Positions 7,652 to 16,082 of a stretch of DNA of 45,200 bases are shown piece by piece; positions within the stretch are counted from its first letter, which is position 1; each line of letters opens with the position of its first letter. The stretch comes from Lachnospiraceae bacterium (GTDB taxonomy: Bacteria; Bacillota; Clostridia; Lachnospirales; Lachnospiraceae). The position numbers and the translations under genes were made by a program. The notes below the pieces were generated by a model, which saw only the letters and a list, made by a program, of their open reading frames with translations, had not been told where the DNA came from and did not search any database. The DNA is taken from NCBI GenBank assembly GCA_030540075.1, contig JAUNWX010000016.1, positions 1 through 45,200 on the forward strand, read 5' to 3'.

Positions 7652-8308
7652 TCACCGATCGACGACGAGCTCATCTGCGATCGCCCGCAGCGTCCGCGCC
7701 GCTTCCGTGATGTCCACTGCACCGAAGAGACTGCTGACGACGGCGAGTCCCGCAGCGCCATGAGATTTCAGGCCGCCAGCATTGGCCGCACTGATCCCGC
7801 CGATAGCCACGACCGGAATCTGAACCGACGCTGTGATGGCCCGGAAGGTCTCGAGCGGCATCGTCTTCGCATCAAGCTTCGTGCTCGTGCCGAACACCGC
7901 GCCGGAACCGAGGTAATCCGCGCCGGCCGCTTCCGCCGCCTGCGCCTCGGCCACCGTCCGCGCGGTCACGCCGAGGATCTTCCCCGGGCCGAGGAGACGA
8001 CGGGCTTCTGCCGCCGGCATATCGCTCTGCCCGACATGGACGCCGTCGGCATCCAGCTTCTGCGCGAGGGCCACATCGTTGTTCATGATGAACGGCACCC
8101 CATGCTTCCGGCAGACCGCCTGCACCGCCCGCGCGTCCTGCTCGAACCGCGCCCCGGTGCGCTCCTTCTCACGGAACTGCACCATGGTCGCCCCACCGCG
8201 GATCGCCTTCTCCACCGCCGCGGCCAGCGCCTCGGTTTCGGAGCCCGTCATCCCCCTCAGACAGTGCCGATCTGTAATCGCATATAATCGAAGTAAATCT
8301 CTGTTCAT
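7652..8308 (-). CDS. thiE: Thiamin phosphate synthase
   Basis: A TIM-barrel enzyme that joins hydroxymethylpyrimidine diphosphate to thiazole phosphate. Motifs seen in order: RLYAITDR, GGATMVQFREK, NNDVALAQKLDADGVHVGQSD, YLGSGAVFGTSTK and VAIGGI. The ATG at 8308 was chosen because AAAGGA lies 6 nt upstream; an ATG nine codons earlier lacks a site. The 218-residue product is of normal length. First gene after the TPP riboswitch. Confidence 0.93.
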   Translation of the reverse strand: MNRDLLRLYAITDRHCLRGMTGSETEALAAAVEKAIRGGATMVQFREKERTGARFEQDARAVQAVCRKHGVPFIMNNDVALAQKLDADGVHVGQSDMPAAEARRLLGPGKILGVTARTVAEAQAAEAAGADYLGSGAVFGTSTKLDAKTMPLETFRAITASVQIPVVAIGGISAANAGGLKSHGAAGLAVVSSLFGAVDITEAARTLRAIADELVVDR

Positions 8309-8432
8309 AGTTTCCTTTTGTTCAGATGCATACACACGATCTCATCCGCCAGTTGAGTCCCTTCATCCTGGTCCTCGTCGCCAGCTTGGTTTTCCGATCA
8401 CAGCGTGTCCATCTCACATGTTATAAAAGGTA

Positions 8433-8463
8433 AAAATAAAAAGACTGCCCGATCGGACAGCCT
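8433..8463 (-). terminator. Riboswitch-controlled terminator
   Basis: On the minus strand, a 9-10 bp stem (8442-8463, AGGCTGTCC pairing with GGGCAGTCT, two wobble pairs) is followed by TTTTTATTTTT. It sits just downstream of the TPP aptamer and about 130 nt before thiE, as expected for control by premature termination. Confidence 0.8.
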
Positions 8464-8479
8464 GGAATACGCGTGCAAA

Positions 8480-8577
8480 AGCCCATCTCCCTACGTTGGC
8501 ATGATCCAAATCAGGTTTCCAGGGTCCGGAACGCACAGTTCCCATCTCAGCCGGTTCTGACCGACACCCCCGTGTAC
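8480..8577 (-). promoter_or_regulatory. TPP riboswitch (THI element)
   Basis: Read on the minus strand it has the conserved blocks in order: ACACGGGGGTGTC, GGCTGAGATGG, GGACCCTGGAAACCTGAT, TGGATCATGCC and ACGTAGGGAGAT. These form the pyrimidine- and pyrophosphate-sensing arms of the thiamin diphosphate aptamer. With the following terminator it should shut off thiE-thiD-thiW-thiM when thiamin diphosphate is plentiful. Confidence 0.96.
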
Positions 8578-8594
8578 TTTTATTTAACTTCGTC

Positions 8595-8623
8595 ATTATA
8601 GCACGGGACGGGAAGCTCAGCAA
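8595..8623 (-). promoter_or_regulatory. thi operon promoter
   Basis: On the minus strand TTGCTG (8618-8623) and TATAAT (8595-8600) are 17 bp apart. The start falls about 10-15 nt before the TPP aptamer. The -35 hexamer overlaps the outermost bases of structured repeat copy 2. Confidence 0.7.
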
Positions 8624-8855
8624 GGGGCCCCGGAGGGCCGGCAACGGATGCCATACGGAGAGATCGTGTGAAATCAAGCCGGGTCCCCTTAGCGGCACTT
8701 GGAGTAATTTTTCCATAGCACCCTCTGCAACGCTGAGTTTTCATCAAGAAAACTCGGCGATTGCAGAGGGCCTAGTGCCGCTTAGGGTCCCCGGCTTAGA
8801 GTTCACCGATCTCGGAGTACTGTGCATCCGTTGCCGGTCCTCCGGGGCCCCTTGC
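8620..8855 (+). repeat. Copy 2 of the 232-236 bp structured multi-stem element
   Basis: The outer helix P1 is 31 bp (8621-8651/8824-8854) with one G-T pair (8637/8838). Inside are P2 (GAGATCG pairing with CGATCTC, then GTGAA pairing with TTCAC), P3 (AAGCCGGG pairing with CCCGGCTT plus three pairs), P4 (8691-8699/8774-8782), P5 (8721-8730/8761-8770) and P6 (8733-8742/8748-8757, loop ATCAA). The loop GGAGTAATTTTTCC and the flanks ATACGGAGAG and GGAGTACTGT match copy 1. It occupies the gap between the divergent thi and fchA promoters. Confidence 0.88.
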
Positions 8856-8867
8856 CGAATCACAGGG

Positions 8868-8896
8868 TTTCCTTTTGCAGAAAAATCGAGTATTAT
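8868..8896 (+). promoter_or_regulatory. Candidate fchA-folD promoter
   Basis: TTTCCT (8868-8873), 17 bp, TATTAT (8891-8896), about 35 nt before the fchA start. The -10 box is good and the -35 box is weak. The promoter begins 13 bp after structured repeat copy 2. Confidence 0.45.
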
Positions 8897-8931
8897 GACA
8901 TCGAAGAATCACGAGAAAGAAGGAACATACG

Positions 8932-9615
8932 ATGACATCAGGGGAGACGACGATTCGAGAATATCTGGAGCGATTAGGTGCGCGGGAATCCGTGCCGGGC
9001 GGTGGAGGCGCAAGTGCGCTCGCGGGTGCCTACGGTGTGAGCCTCGGCATGATGGTCTGTGCATTCACCATCGGGAAGAAAACATATGCGGAGTTCGAAC
9101 CGCGCATCCGGGACATCGAGGCGCGACTTGCGAAGCTGCGTGAGGCCTTCCTGGCGCTCTCCGACGAGGATGAGAAGGTGTTCCTGCCGCTCAGTCAGGC
9201 CTATGGCCTCCCGGACAGCACACCGGAGGAGAAGGACTTCAAGGAGACGACCCTGGAAACCTGCCTCAGCACCGCATCCATGACGCCGATCAAGGTGATG
9301 GAGCGAGTCTGTGAGGCACTCGACTATCTCGGCGAGCTGGAGGCGCATGGCTCGAAGCTCATGCAGAGTGACGTCGGTGTGGCCGCCGCTTATCTCGGCA
9401 CCGCCCTCGAGGGCGCAGTGATGAATGTCTACATCAACACGAAGATGATGAAGAATCAGAACCGTATGATCGAGCTCAATGAATACGCCCGGAAGCTGCT
9501 CATGGATGGCCGCGCGAAGAGTCGGCTGATCTACGAGGCAGTCGAGGACAAGGTGAAGCCACAGTACGACCCGGAGCTGGACCGCATCGCCCGGAACAAG
9601 GTGGACTTCTCATAA
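8932..9615 (+). CDS. fchA: Methenyltetrahydrofolate cyclohydrolase (cyclodeaminase/cyclohydrolase family)
   Basis: A 227-residue, largely helical protein of the FTCD C-terminal/FchA family. The hallmark VPGGGGASALAGAYG is at about residues 21-35 and MQSDVGVAAAYLGTALEGA in the C-terminal half. Some members act as formiminotetrahydrofolate cyclodeaminase; the adjacent folD and the lack of histidine-degradation genes favour the methenyl-THF cyclohydrolase role. GAAGGA precedes the ATG. Followed after 19 bp by folD, whose cyclohydrolase residues look altered. Confidence 0.87.
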   Translation: MTSGETTIREYLERLGARESVPGGGGASALAGAYGVSLGMMVCAFTIGKKTYAEFEPRIRDIEARLAKLREAFLALSDEDEKVFLPLSQAYGLPDSTPEEKDFKETTLETCLSTASMTPIKVMERVCEALDYLGELEAHGSKLMQSDVGVAAAYLGTALEGAVMNVYINTKMMKNQNRMIELNEYARKLLMDGRAKSRLIYEAVEDKVKPQYDPELDRIARNKVDFS

Positions 9616-9634
9616 GAAAAGAAAGTGTGAATAT

Positions 9635-10516
9635 ATGCAGGAATTAAGAGGAAAAATCATCGCAGATCAGATCAAGGGCGAGTGTCTGGACTTCGTCGGA
9701 CAGTACAACGGCATCCTGCCGGCGCTGGCGATTCTGCGTGTCGGCCACAAGGAGGCCGATCTCAGCTATGAGCGCAGCATCAAGAAGCGCTTCATGGATT
9801 TCGGTCTGGAGGCGAAGGACTACGAGCTTCCGGAAAACGTATCAAACGAAGAGTTTCAGCAGGTCTTCGACTTCATCAACCAGGATCCGGAGATCCACGG
9901 CATCCTCGTGATGCGTCCGCTCCCGAAGCAGATCGACGAGGCAGCGATGCTTCGCAAGATGAATCCGCTGAAGGATCTCGACGGTATCACCGACGCAAAC
10001 GTCGCCGGCGTCATGCGTGGCGATGCGGATGCCTTCGCACCATGTACGGCCCAGGCCGTCGTAGAGATCCTGAAGGGCCATCAGATCGAGATGGCCGGTA
10101 AGGAGGTCTGCATCATCGGCCGCTCCATGGTGGTAGGGAAGCCGCTCAGCATGCTGCTGCTCCAGGAGAATGCGACCGTGACCGTCTGCCACAGTAAGAC
10201 CGAGGATCTGAAGGCCGTAGCCAGCCGTGCGGATATTCTGGTAGCGGCCATCGGTAAGGCGAAGTTCATCAGCAGCGGCTATGTGAAGGAGGATGCGACG
10301 GTCATCGATGTCGGCATCAATGTCGACGAGGCCGGCAATCTCTGCGGCGACTGTGACTGGGATCAGATCATCCTGAAGGCAGGAGCCGCTACCCCTGTAC
10401 CAGGTGGCGTCGGCACCGTCACTACCGCCGTACTCGCGAAACACCTCGTCCAGGCCGCGAAGCTTCAGATGAAGCTCGCACCGATCGACGACAACGCGGA
10501 TGAATACCTCTCCTGA
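9635..10516 (+). CDS. folD: Methylenetetrahydrofolate dehydrogenase (FolD), cyclohydrolase activity doubtful
   Basis: FolD interconverts methylene- and methenyl-THF with NAD(P). Present are KDLDGITDANVAG (113-125), the nucleotide-binding IIGRSMVVGKPLS, VTVCHSKT and PVPGGVGTVTTAVLAKH. In the usual bifunctional enzyme the catalytic lysine is four residues after the conserved tyrosine; here Y45 is followed by I49 with lysines at 50 and 51. The usual glutamine of the LPLP segment is M93 (VMRPLPKQ). These changes, with fchA next door, suggest a dehydrogenase-only enzyme. The ribosome binding site is weak (AAAGAAAG). A terminator follows. Confidence 0.92.
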   Translation: MQELRGKIIADQIKGECLDFVGQYNGILPALAILRVGHKEADLSYERSIKKRFMDFGLEAKDYELPENVSNEEFQQVFDFINQDPEIHGILVMRPLPKQIDEAAMLRKMNPLKDLDGITDANVAGVMRGDADAFAPCTAQAVVEILKGHQIEMAGKEVCIIGRSMVVGKPLSMLLLQENATVTVCHSKTEDLKAVASRADILVAAIGKAKFISSGYVKEDATVIDVGINVDEAGNLCGDCDWDQIILKAGAATPVPGGVGTVTTAVLAKHLVQAAKLQMKLAPIDDNADEYLS

Positions 10517-10589
10517 TACTATACAGGACACGATTTCCGTAGGCACGTTGCACTGTTTTGACCGGATTCATGCCTACAATTCCAAAAAC

Positions 10590-10620
10590 AAACCCCGGTG
10601 GACTGCTCCGCCGGGGTTTT
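10590..10620. terminator. Bidirectional terminator between folD and argD
   Basis: Stem 10590-10602 / 10607-10619 (AAACCCCGG arms, one wobble) with loop CTGC. TTTTCTATTCC follows on plus and TTTGTTTTTGG on minus. It separates two convergent operons. Confidence 0.85.
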
Positions 10621-10660
10621 CTATTCCTATTTTCGATATGCCATGTCTATCGTCGATGCT

Positions 10661-11902
10661 TCATGCCAGTTCTGCCAGCACCTTTTCCAGCTTTTCCTTC
10701 ATCGCGTCGATGTGCTCATGCTCGATGACGAGTGGCGGTACGAAACGAATCGTGTTGTGCTCCGCTGCGATCAGGATGACCCGCTGCTCGAGCAGCATCT
10801 TCCGGACGATCTCTCCAGCCGGTACGGATGGGGCGAACTCGAGGCCCTGAATCAGGCCCATACCGCGATGATCCTTTACCATCTCCGGGAACGCTGCCTT
10901 CAGCTCTTCGAGGGCCGTCCAGAGGTACGCACCCTGTGCCTTCGCGTGGCCCGGGATATCTGCTTCCTTGAAGACATCCAGCACCGCAGATGCCGCGGCG
11001 CAGACAAACGGATTTCCACCGTAGGTGGAGCCGTGGTCACCCGGCTGCATCGCATGTGCAGCTTCGCCACAGGCGAGGAAGGCACCGATCGGCACGCCGT
11101 TTCCCAGGGCCTTCGCCACCGTCAGGACATCCGGCTTCACGCCGTAGGCCTGCCATGCAAACATGGCGCCGGAGCGGCCCATGCCACACTGGATCTCATC
11201 GAGGATCAGCAGCAGATCATGCTCATCGCAGAGCTTGCGTACGCCCCGGAGAAATTCTTCCGTCGCCGGATAGATACCGCCCTCACCCTGGATCGTCTCC
11301 ATGATGATCGCACCGGTGTTTTCATTGATCTGCGCCTTTACGGAATCGAGATCGTTGAAGGTCGCAAAGCGCACACCCCCGATCAGCGGCTCAAACGGTG
11401 CACGGTAGTGATCCTTGCCGGTCACGCTGACCGCACCCATGGAGCGACCGTGGAAGGAGCCCTGCATCGCGATGATCTCGCAGCCGGCCCGGCCCTTATT
11501 ATAGTGGTAGCGACGCGCGATCTTCAGCGCACCCTCGATCGCCTCCGTACCGGAGTTCGTGAAGAACACACGGTCCATCCCGCTCGCCGCAAGCAGCTTC
11601 TCCGCCGCCTCGATGGACGGCTCATTGTAGAAAAGATTCGACGTGTGCAGCAGTCCCCGGTCGATCTGCTCCTTCATCGCCTGGTCCACCAGCGTGTTGC
11701 CATAGCCGAGCCCCGCCACCGCGATGCCCGCACCGAAATCGAGGTACGCATGTCCGCCCGCATCGTAGAGCTCGACGCCCTTCGCGTGATCAAACGCTAC
11801 CGGAAAGCGATTGTAGGTCTTATACAGTACCTGCTCGCCCTCCGCTACGAGGCGGTCATTCACGATATTTCCCTTTACGATGGAATCATCCATAAATTTC
11901 AT
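10661..11902 (-). CDS. argD: Acetylornithine aminotransferase
   Basis: PLP-dependent class III aminotransferase converting N-acetylglutamate semialdehyde to N-acetylornithine. Seen: FFTNSGTEAIEGALK phosphate-binding run, LILDEIQCGMGRSG with the PLP-contacting aspartate, VLTVAKALGNGVPIGA with the Schiff-base lysine at about 264, and GSTYGGNPFVCAAA. The 413-residue length is normal. The ATG at 11902 has GAGGGG about 9 nt upstream; an in-frame GTG three codons earlier and an ATG three codons later are alternatives. Last gene of the argG-argJ-argB-argD series. Confidence 0.94.
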   Translation of the reverse strand: MKFMDDSIVKGNIVNDRLVAEGEQVLYKTYNRFPVAFDHAKGVELYDAGGHAYLDFGAGIAVAGLGYGNTLVDQAMKEQIDRGLLHTSNLFYNEPSIEAAEKLLAASGMDRVFFTNSGTEAIEGALKIARRYHYNKGRAGCEIIAMQGSFHGRSMGAVSVTGKDHYRAPFEPLIGGVRFATFNDLDSVKAQINENTGAIIMETIQGEGGIYPATEEFLRGVRKLCDEHDLLLILDEIQCGMGRSGAMFAWQAYGVKPDVLTVAKALGNGVPIGAFLACGEAAHAMQPGDHGSTYGGNPFVCAAASAVLDVFKEADIPGHAKAQGAYLWTALEELKAAFPEMVKDHRGMGLIQGLEFAPSVPAGEIVRKMLLEQRVILIAAEHNTIRFVPPLVIEHEHIDAMKEKLEKVLAELA

Positions 11903-12015
11903 TTCTTTCACCCCTCATCTGTCTATCCGCCGCATATTTCGGCCAATGCACTCTCACAGCACCCGCCCGCACGGGCACTTCCACCACGATGCTCAGCGCC
12001 TCTTCCCTGAAATTT

Positions 12016-12900
12016 TCAGAACCACGCGTCGATCGACTTCTCGATCATCGTGCCGATGCCCTGGTTCGTGAAGATCTCGAGGAGTAGGCAGTGCGGCACA
12101 CGTCCATCGAGGATATGCACACGGTTTACACCCTTCTTCATCGCATCGATGCAGTTCTGGATCTTCGGCAGCATGCCGCCGACCAGCTCCCCTGCATCCA
12201 TCATCTCCTGCGCCTTCTCGATGGAAAGCGTCGTGATGAGGGAGCTCTTATCTTCGAAATCCTTATACACGCCCTCGACATCCGTAAGGAAGGCGAGCTT
12301 CTCGGCGTGCATCGCTGCCGCGATCGCGCAGGCCGCGTCATCCGCGTTGATGTTGTAGCTCTGGCCACGCTCATCGAAACCGATCGGACAGATCACCGGG
12401 ATGAAGCCGTCGCTCAGAAGATCATCGATGATGGTGGTATCCACACCGACGATGTCGCCGACGAAGCCGATGTCCTCTCCCTTTGAGTACTTCTTCACGC
12501 ACTTCAGGAGATTTCCATCCTTACCGGAGATACCGACAGCCTTGCCACCGAGGTTGTTGATGAGCTGCACCAGGGACTTGTTGACCTTGTTCAGCACCAT
12601 CTCGGCGATCTCCATGGTATCCTCATCCGTCACACGGAGTCCGTTCACGAAGTGCGGCTCCATGCCGGCCCTGCTGATCCACTTCGAGATCTCCTTGCCG
12701 CCGCCATGGACGATGATCGGCTTCAGGCCGACCAGCTTCAGGATCGCCACATCCTGCATGACATGCTTCTTCAGGTTCTCATCCGTCATCGCGGATCCGC
12801 CGTACTTTACGACGACGACCTTATCCTGAAATTTCTGAATATATGGCAGTGCCTCGACGAGGGTCGCTGCCTTATCCATGATCCTGTTCTCGATTTCCAT
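12016..12900 (-). CDS. argB: Acetylglutamate kinase
   Basis: Amino-acid kinase family enzyme phosphorylating N-acetylglutamate. Seen: [11 protein letters not shown] near residue 30, [39 protein letters not shown] and [18 protein letters not shown]. The ATG at 12900 is preceded by AGGGGG; an open frame extends 35 codons further upstream but that extension is arginine-rich, lacks a site and is not conserved-looking. The product is 294 residues, the usual size. Its N-terminal helix before VVVVKYGG is of the type seen in arginine-feedback-sensitive kinases (inference). Confidence 0.95.
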   Translation of the reverse strand: MEIENRIMDKAATLVEALPYIQKFQDKVVVVKYGGSAMTDENLKKHVMQDVAILKLVGLKPIIVHGGGKEISKWISRAGMEPHFVNGLRVTDEDTMEIAEMVLNKVNKSLVQLINNLGGKAVGISGKDGNLLKCVKKYSKGEDIGFVGDIVGVDTTIIDDLLSDGFIPVICPIGFDERGQSYNINADDAACAIAAAMHAEKLAFLTDVEGVYKDFEDKSSLITTLSIEKAQEMMDAGELVGGMLPKIQNCIDAMKKGVNRVHILDGRVPHCLLLEIFTNQGIGTMIEKSIDAWF

Positions 12901-13013
12901 GATTCCCCCTGACCTGTTTCGTCTGTGATTTCGCGTGAAACGAACGACCGGCTCTCCGTTTGCTTCAGAGAGGCGATGTGCGTAGCGAGCGACTGAATGG
13001 CGCACGCGATGTA

Positions 13014-14249
13014 TCAGCTTCTGTAATCTGCGTTGATGTTTACGTACTCGTGGGTGAGGTCGCAGCCCCAGGCCGTGGCCTCCTCTGTGCCCTCGTTCAT
13101 CTCGATGAGCGCGGTGACCTCCTGGTAGCCGAGGATCTCGGATGCATAATCCTCATCGAAATCGACCGGTACACCCTGGTGGAAGACCTCGATCTTTCCG
13201 ATGTCGTTGACGAAATACAGATTCACCTTATTCGGATCGAAGCTCGCACCACTGTAGCCCATCGCGCAGAGCACACGGCCCCAGTTCGCGTCGCGACCAT
13301 AGATCGCCGCCTTCGTGAGCGTCGAAGAAACGACGGAACGTGCAAGTGTCCGGGCCTCCTGCTTGTCCTTTGCCTGGGTGACATGAACCGTGAAGAGGTG
13401 GGATGCACCCTCACCATCAGCCGCCATCTCGCGTGCCAGGGTCTTCGACACCTGGAGGAGCGCGGTCTTAAAGGTCTCATAATCCTCGCCCTCCGTATCG
13501 ATGATCGGATTCTCCGCAGCACCGTTTGCGAGGATCACGCAGGTATCATTCGTCGAGGTATCGCCATCGACGGAGATCATGTTGAAGGTATCGACGACGT
13601 TCTCGCTGAGGGCCTTCTGCAGCAGCTCCTTCGTGATCGAGAGATCGGTCGTCAGGAAGCAGATCATCGTGCACATCTGCGGATGGATCATGCCGGAGCC
13701 CTTCGTCATACCGCCGAGGTGGACCTTCTTCCCGCCGATCGTGAATTCGAGTGCGAACTCCTTATTCGTCGTATCGGTCGTCATGATGGCCTTGCTGGCT
13801 GCGGTAGCGGCTGCCTCGCTCGCCTCGAGCTTCGGAACCATCTCGGAAATCGCATTCTTCATCTTCTCGATCGGAAGCTGCAGACCGATGATGCCGGTGG
13901 ATGCCAGCAGCACGGAATCCGCAGAAATCACCTGACCGAAGGCCTCCGCGGTCGCGTCGGCCTCCTCCTTGCAGATACTAAGTCCCATCTGACCGGTGCA
14001 GGCATTGGCGATACCAGAGTTGATGACGGCGGCATGGACCGGACGGCCACTGTCGACCAGTTCACGATCCCAGAGGACCGGTGCCGCCTTCACCACGTTG
14101 CTCGTGAAGGTACCGGCCACGACGCATGGCTTCTCGGAAAAAATCATCGCCATATCATCCCGACGCTTCGACTTGATCTTCGCAGCGGTCGCCGCTGCCA
14201 TAAACCCCTCGGCAGCACAGATGCCACCCTTGACTGCTATCATTCCCAT
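13014..14249 (-). CDS. argJ: Bifunctional ornithine acetyltransferase / N-acetylglutamate synthase
   Basis: ArgJ recycles the acetyl group from acetylornithine to glutamate and is made as a precursor that cleaves itself. Seen: [39 protein letters not shown] and the C-terminal [10 protein letters not shown]. The self-cleavage threonine is T194 in HPQMCTM, preceded by Cys193 rather than the common alanine. GGGAG precedes the ATG by 6 nt. No argC or argF/carbamoyltransferase gene lies in the window, so the pathway is completed elsewhere. Confidence 0.95.
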   Translation of the reverse strand: MGMIAVKGGICAAEGFMAAATAAKIKSKRRDDMAMIFSEKPCVVAGTFTSNVVKAAPVLWDRELVDSGRPVHAAVINSGIANACTGQMGLSICKEEADATAEAFGQVISADSVLLASTGIIGLQLPIEKMKNAISEMVPKLEASEAAATAASKAIMTTDTTNKEFALEFTIGGKKVHLGGMTKGSGMIHPQMCTMICFLTTDLSITKELLQKALSENVVDTFNMISVDGDTSTNDTCVILANGAAENPIIDTEGEDYETFKTALLQVSKTLAREMAADGEGASHLFTVHVTQAKDKQEARTLARSVVSSTLTKAAIYGRDANWGRVLCAMGYSGASFDPNKVNLYFVNDIGKIEVFHQGVPVDFDEDYASEILGYQEVTALIEMNEGTEEATAWGCDLTHEYVNINADYRS

Positions 14250-14296
14250 GACTACTCCCTTTTCATATCTGTTTTATGTCCATCGATATCCTGCGC

Positions 14297-14361
14297 GGAC
14301 AGGTGACGGATGTCCTTCCGTCGTCAGGTCAATGCTTCCGGAATCTCATCCTCACCTGTCC
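14297..14361. repeat. Large hairpin between argG and argJ
   Basis: GGACAGGTGA (14297-14306) pairs perfectly with TCACCTGTCC (14352-14361), then after one bulged C GGATG (14308-14312) pairs with CATCC (14347-14351). The 34-nt interior has further short pairings. It lacks a T-run, so it looks like an intercistronic processing or stability hairpin and not a terminator. Confidence 0.6.
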
Positions 14362-14374
14362 ACCGAATGGATGA

Positions 14375-15637
14375 TTACTTGTTATTTGTAAGATTCTGTA
14401 CCTCGAGCAGCTTCATCGCACGTACCTTCTCTGGAAGACCGAAGAGGGTGATGAAGCCGGATGCATCGTGGTGATCATACATACTACCCGTTGTGAAGGA
14501 CGCCAGTGACTCGTTGTAGAGTGAGTACGGTGAGGTCGTGCCGGCCTTGATGATATTGCCCTTGTACAGCTTCATCTTCGTCGTACCCGTCACATACTTC
14601 TGAGTGCTCTGGACGAAGGCCTCGAGTGCCTCACGAAGCGGATCGAACCACTTGCCCTCGTAGACGACCTGCGAGAACTTCACATCCACCATGTTCTTGA
14701 ACTCCATGGTCTGACGGTCGAGGATCAGCTCCTCGATCTGCTTGTGTGCCTCCATGAGGATCGTAAGGCCCGGGGTCTCGTAGACGCCACGGCTCTTCAT
14801 GCCGACGACACGGTTCTCGACGATGTCGATGATACCGATCCCGTTCTCACCACCGAGCTTGTTGAGCTCGAGGATGATCTCCTTCACTGTCATCTTCTGT
14901 CCATTCAGCTCGACCGGAACACCGTTCTCCCACTTGATCTCGACATCCGTATCATGATCCGGTGCCTTCTCCGGTGTCACCGACAGCATCAGCATATGAT
15001 CGTAGTTCGGCTCCTGAGACGGATCCTCCAGCTCGAGGCCCTCATGAGAGATATGCACGAGGTTCCGGTCACGGCTGTAGGAATTATCCTCGGAGAAGGT
15101 GAGCGGGATGCCCTTCGACTTGATGTAATTGTACTCATCCTCACGGGACTGGAAGGTCCAGATATCCGTCATACGCCACGGAGCGATGATATCGAGATCC
15201 GGGGCCAGTGCCTTGATGGCCAGCTCGAAACGAATCTGATCATTTCCCTTACCGGTTGCACCATGGCAGATCGCCTTCGCGCCCTCCTTCCGTGCGATCT
15301 CGACCAGCTTCTTCGCGATCGCCGGACGCGCCATCGAGGTACCGAGCAGGTACTTGTTCTCGTAGGTTGCATTGGCCTCGAGACACGGAAGCACATAGTT
15401 GTCGCAGAAGTCGTCAGTGATATCCTCGATATACAGCTTCGACGCACCCGAGATCTTCGCACGCTCTGCCAGACCATCCAGCTCGTTGCCCTGCCCTACA
15501 TCGACACAGCAGCAGATCACCTCATAGCCGAAGGTCTCCTTCAGCCACGGCACGATGCAGGTCGTATCGAGACCACCGGAATAAGCCAGAACGACCTTCT
15601 CTCCCTGTGTACTGTTCTTTGGTGCAAGATTACTCAT
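14375..15637 (-). CDS. argG: Argininosuccinate synthase
   Basis: ATP-dependent condensation of citrulline with aspartate. Seen: [18 protein letters not shown] (P-loop of the N-type ATP pyrophosphatases), [42 protein letters not shown] and YNESLASF. Two ATGs two codons apart start the frame (ATG-ATT-ATG); the second, at 15637, is chosen because AGGAG lies 8 nt upstream of it and only 2 nt before the first. Its leader carries an extended -10 promoter and ArgR-like boxes. Confidence 0.95.
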   Translation of the reverse strand: MSNLAPKNSTQGEKVVLAYSGGLDTTCIVPWLKETFGYEVICCCVDVGQGNELDGLAERAKISGASKLYIEDITDDFCDNYVLPCLEANATYENKYLLGTSMARPAIAKKLVEIARKEGAKAICHGATGKGNDQIRFELAIKALAPDLDIIAPWRMTDIWTFQSREDEYNYIKSKGIPLTFSEDNSYSRDRNLVHISHEGLELEDPSQEPNYDHMLMLSVTPEKAPDHDTDVEIKWENGVPVELNGQKMTVKEIILELNKLGGENGIGIIDIVENRVVGMKSRGVYETPGLTILMEAHKQIEELILDRQTMEFKNMVDVKFSQVVYEGKWFDPLREALEAFVQSTQKYVTGTTKMKLYKGNIIKAGTTSPYSLYNESLASFTTGSMYDHHDASGFITLFGLPEKVRAMKLLEVQNLTNNK

Positions 15638-15754
15638 AATCATTTCTCCTCTATCAAACGCCCCCGATGCACATCATGCATCCCCCGGAAGCACCCCTCA
15701 TTTACGATGCCGTTATCATACGCCATCAAAAAACAGATTGCAAGCGCAAATTTG

Positions 15755-15800
15755 TATATTTATGCATGTAGAATTGCATTAATTTCCGTTTTTATGCACG
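15755..15800 (-). promoter_or_regulatory. Candidate ArgR operator cluster upstream of argG
   Basis: Three TGCATAAA/TTTATGCA-type half sites occur within 46 bp: TATTTATGCATG (15759-15770 region), ATTGCATTAATT (15774-15785 region) and TTTTTATGCACG (15789-15800). They lie downstream of the argG -10 box. Their A/T-rich TGnATnnnn pattern resembles arginine-repressor boxes of Gram-positive bacteria. Confidence 0.45.
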
Positions 15801-15820
15801 CGATATGTATATTATACCAG

Positions 15821-15829
15821 CTATAACTC
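15821..15829 (-). promoter_or_regulatory. argG promoter (extended -10)
   Basis: On the minus strand TGGTATAAT gives a perfect -10 hexamer with the TGn extension. No convincing -35 box is present. It lies between structured repeat copy 3 and the ArgR-like boxes, about 180 nt before argG. Confidence 0.55.
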
Positions 15830-15850
15830 ATTAATATACACGATAAAGAA

Positions 15851-16082
15851 ATGTAGAAAGGCGAAGAGTCCACTCCGGAGGCTTTGAGCCGGGACCGTGA
15901 AAACTCAAAACCGGACCCCTTAGAAACACTTGGAACAATTTTCCTCAGCACTCCTTCCAACGCCGGGTTTTCATAAAGAAAACCCGGTGATTGGAAGGAG
16001 CCTAGTGTTTCTTAGGGGTCCGGTTTTAGAATTTTCCGGTCACGGCGACCAGCCTCCGGAGGGGACTCTTCGCGTTCTACAT
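15851..16082 (+). repeat. Copy 3 of the 232-236 bp structured multi-stem element
   Basis: Most diverged copy. P1 consists of 15851-15858/16075-16082, 15861-15871/16063-16073 and 15873-15883/16051-16061; P2 has GACCG pairing with CGGTC and AAAA with TTTT; P3 15907-15920/16014-16027 is 14 perfect pairs; P4 15922-15930/16004-16012; P5 15951-15960/15991-16000; P6 15963-15972/15978-15987 with loop ATAAA. The left loop reads TTGGAACAATTTTCC. Its outermost base pair includes the last base of the argH stop codon. Confidence 0.85.

Noticed and set aside
10530-10580. GTAGGCA/TGCCTAC inverted repeat after folD
   Set aside because: Only 7-bp arms 29 nt apart, adjacent to a clear terminator; likely chance.
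10598-12010. 470-codon plus-strand frame opposite argD
   Set aside because: Antisense to a well-supported aminotransferase, lacks a start signal and overlaps the folD terminator.
2472-16082. The three structured elements as a classic MITE with identical terminal repeats
   Set aside because: The outer helices differ in sequence between copies and no flanking target duplications are visible, so a simple recent MITE does not fit, though mobility is not excluded.
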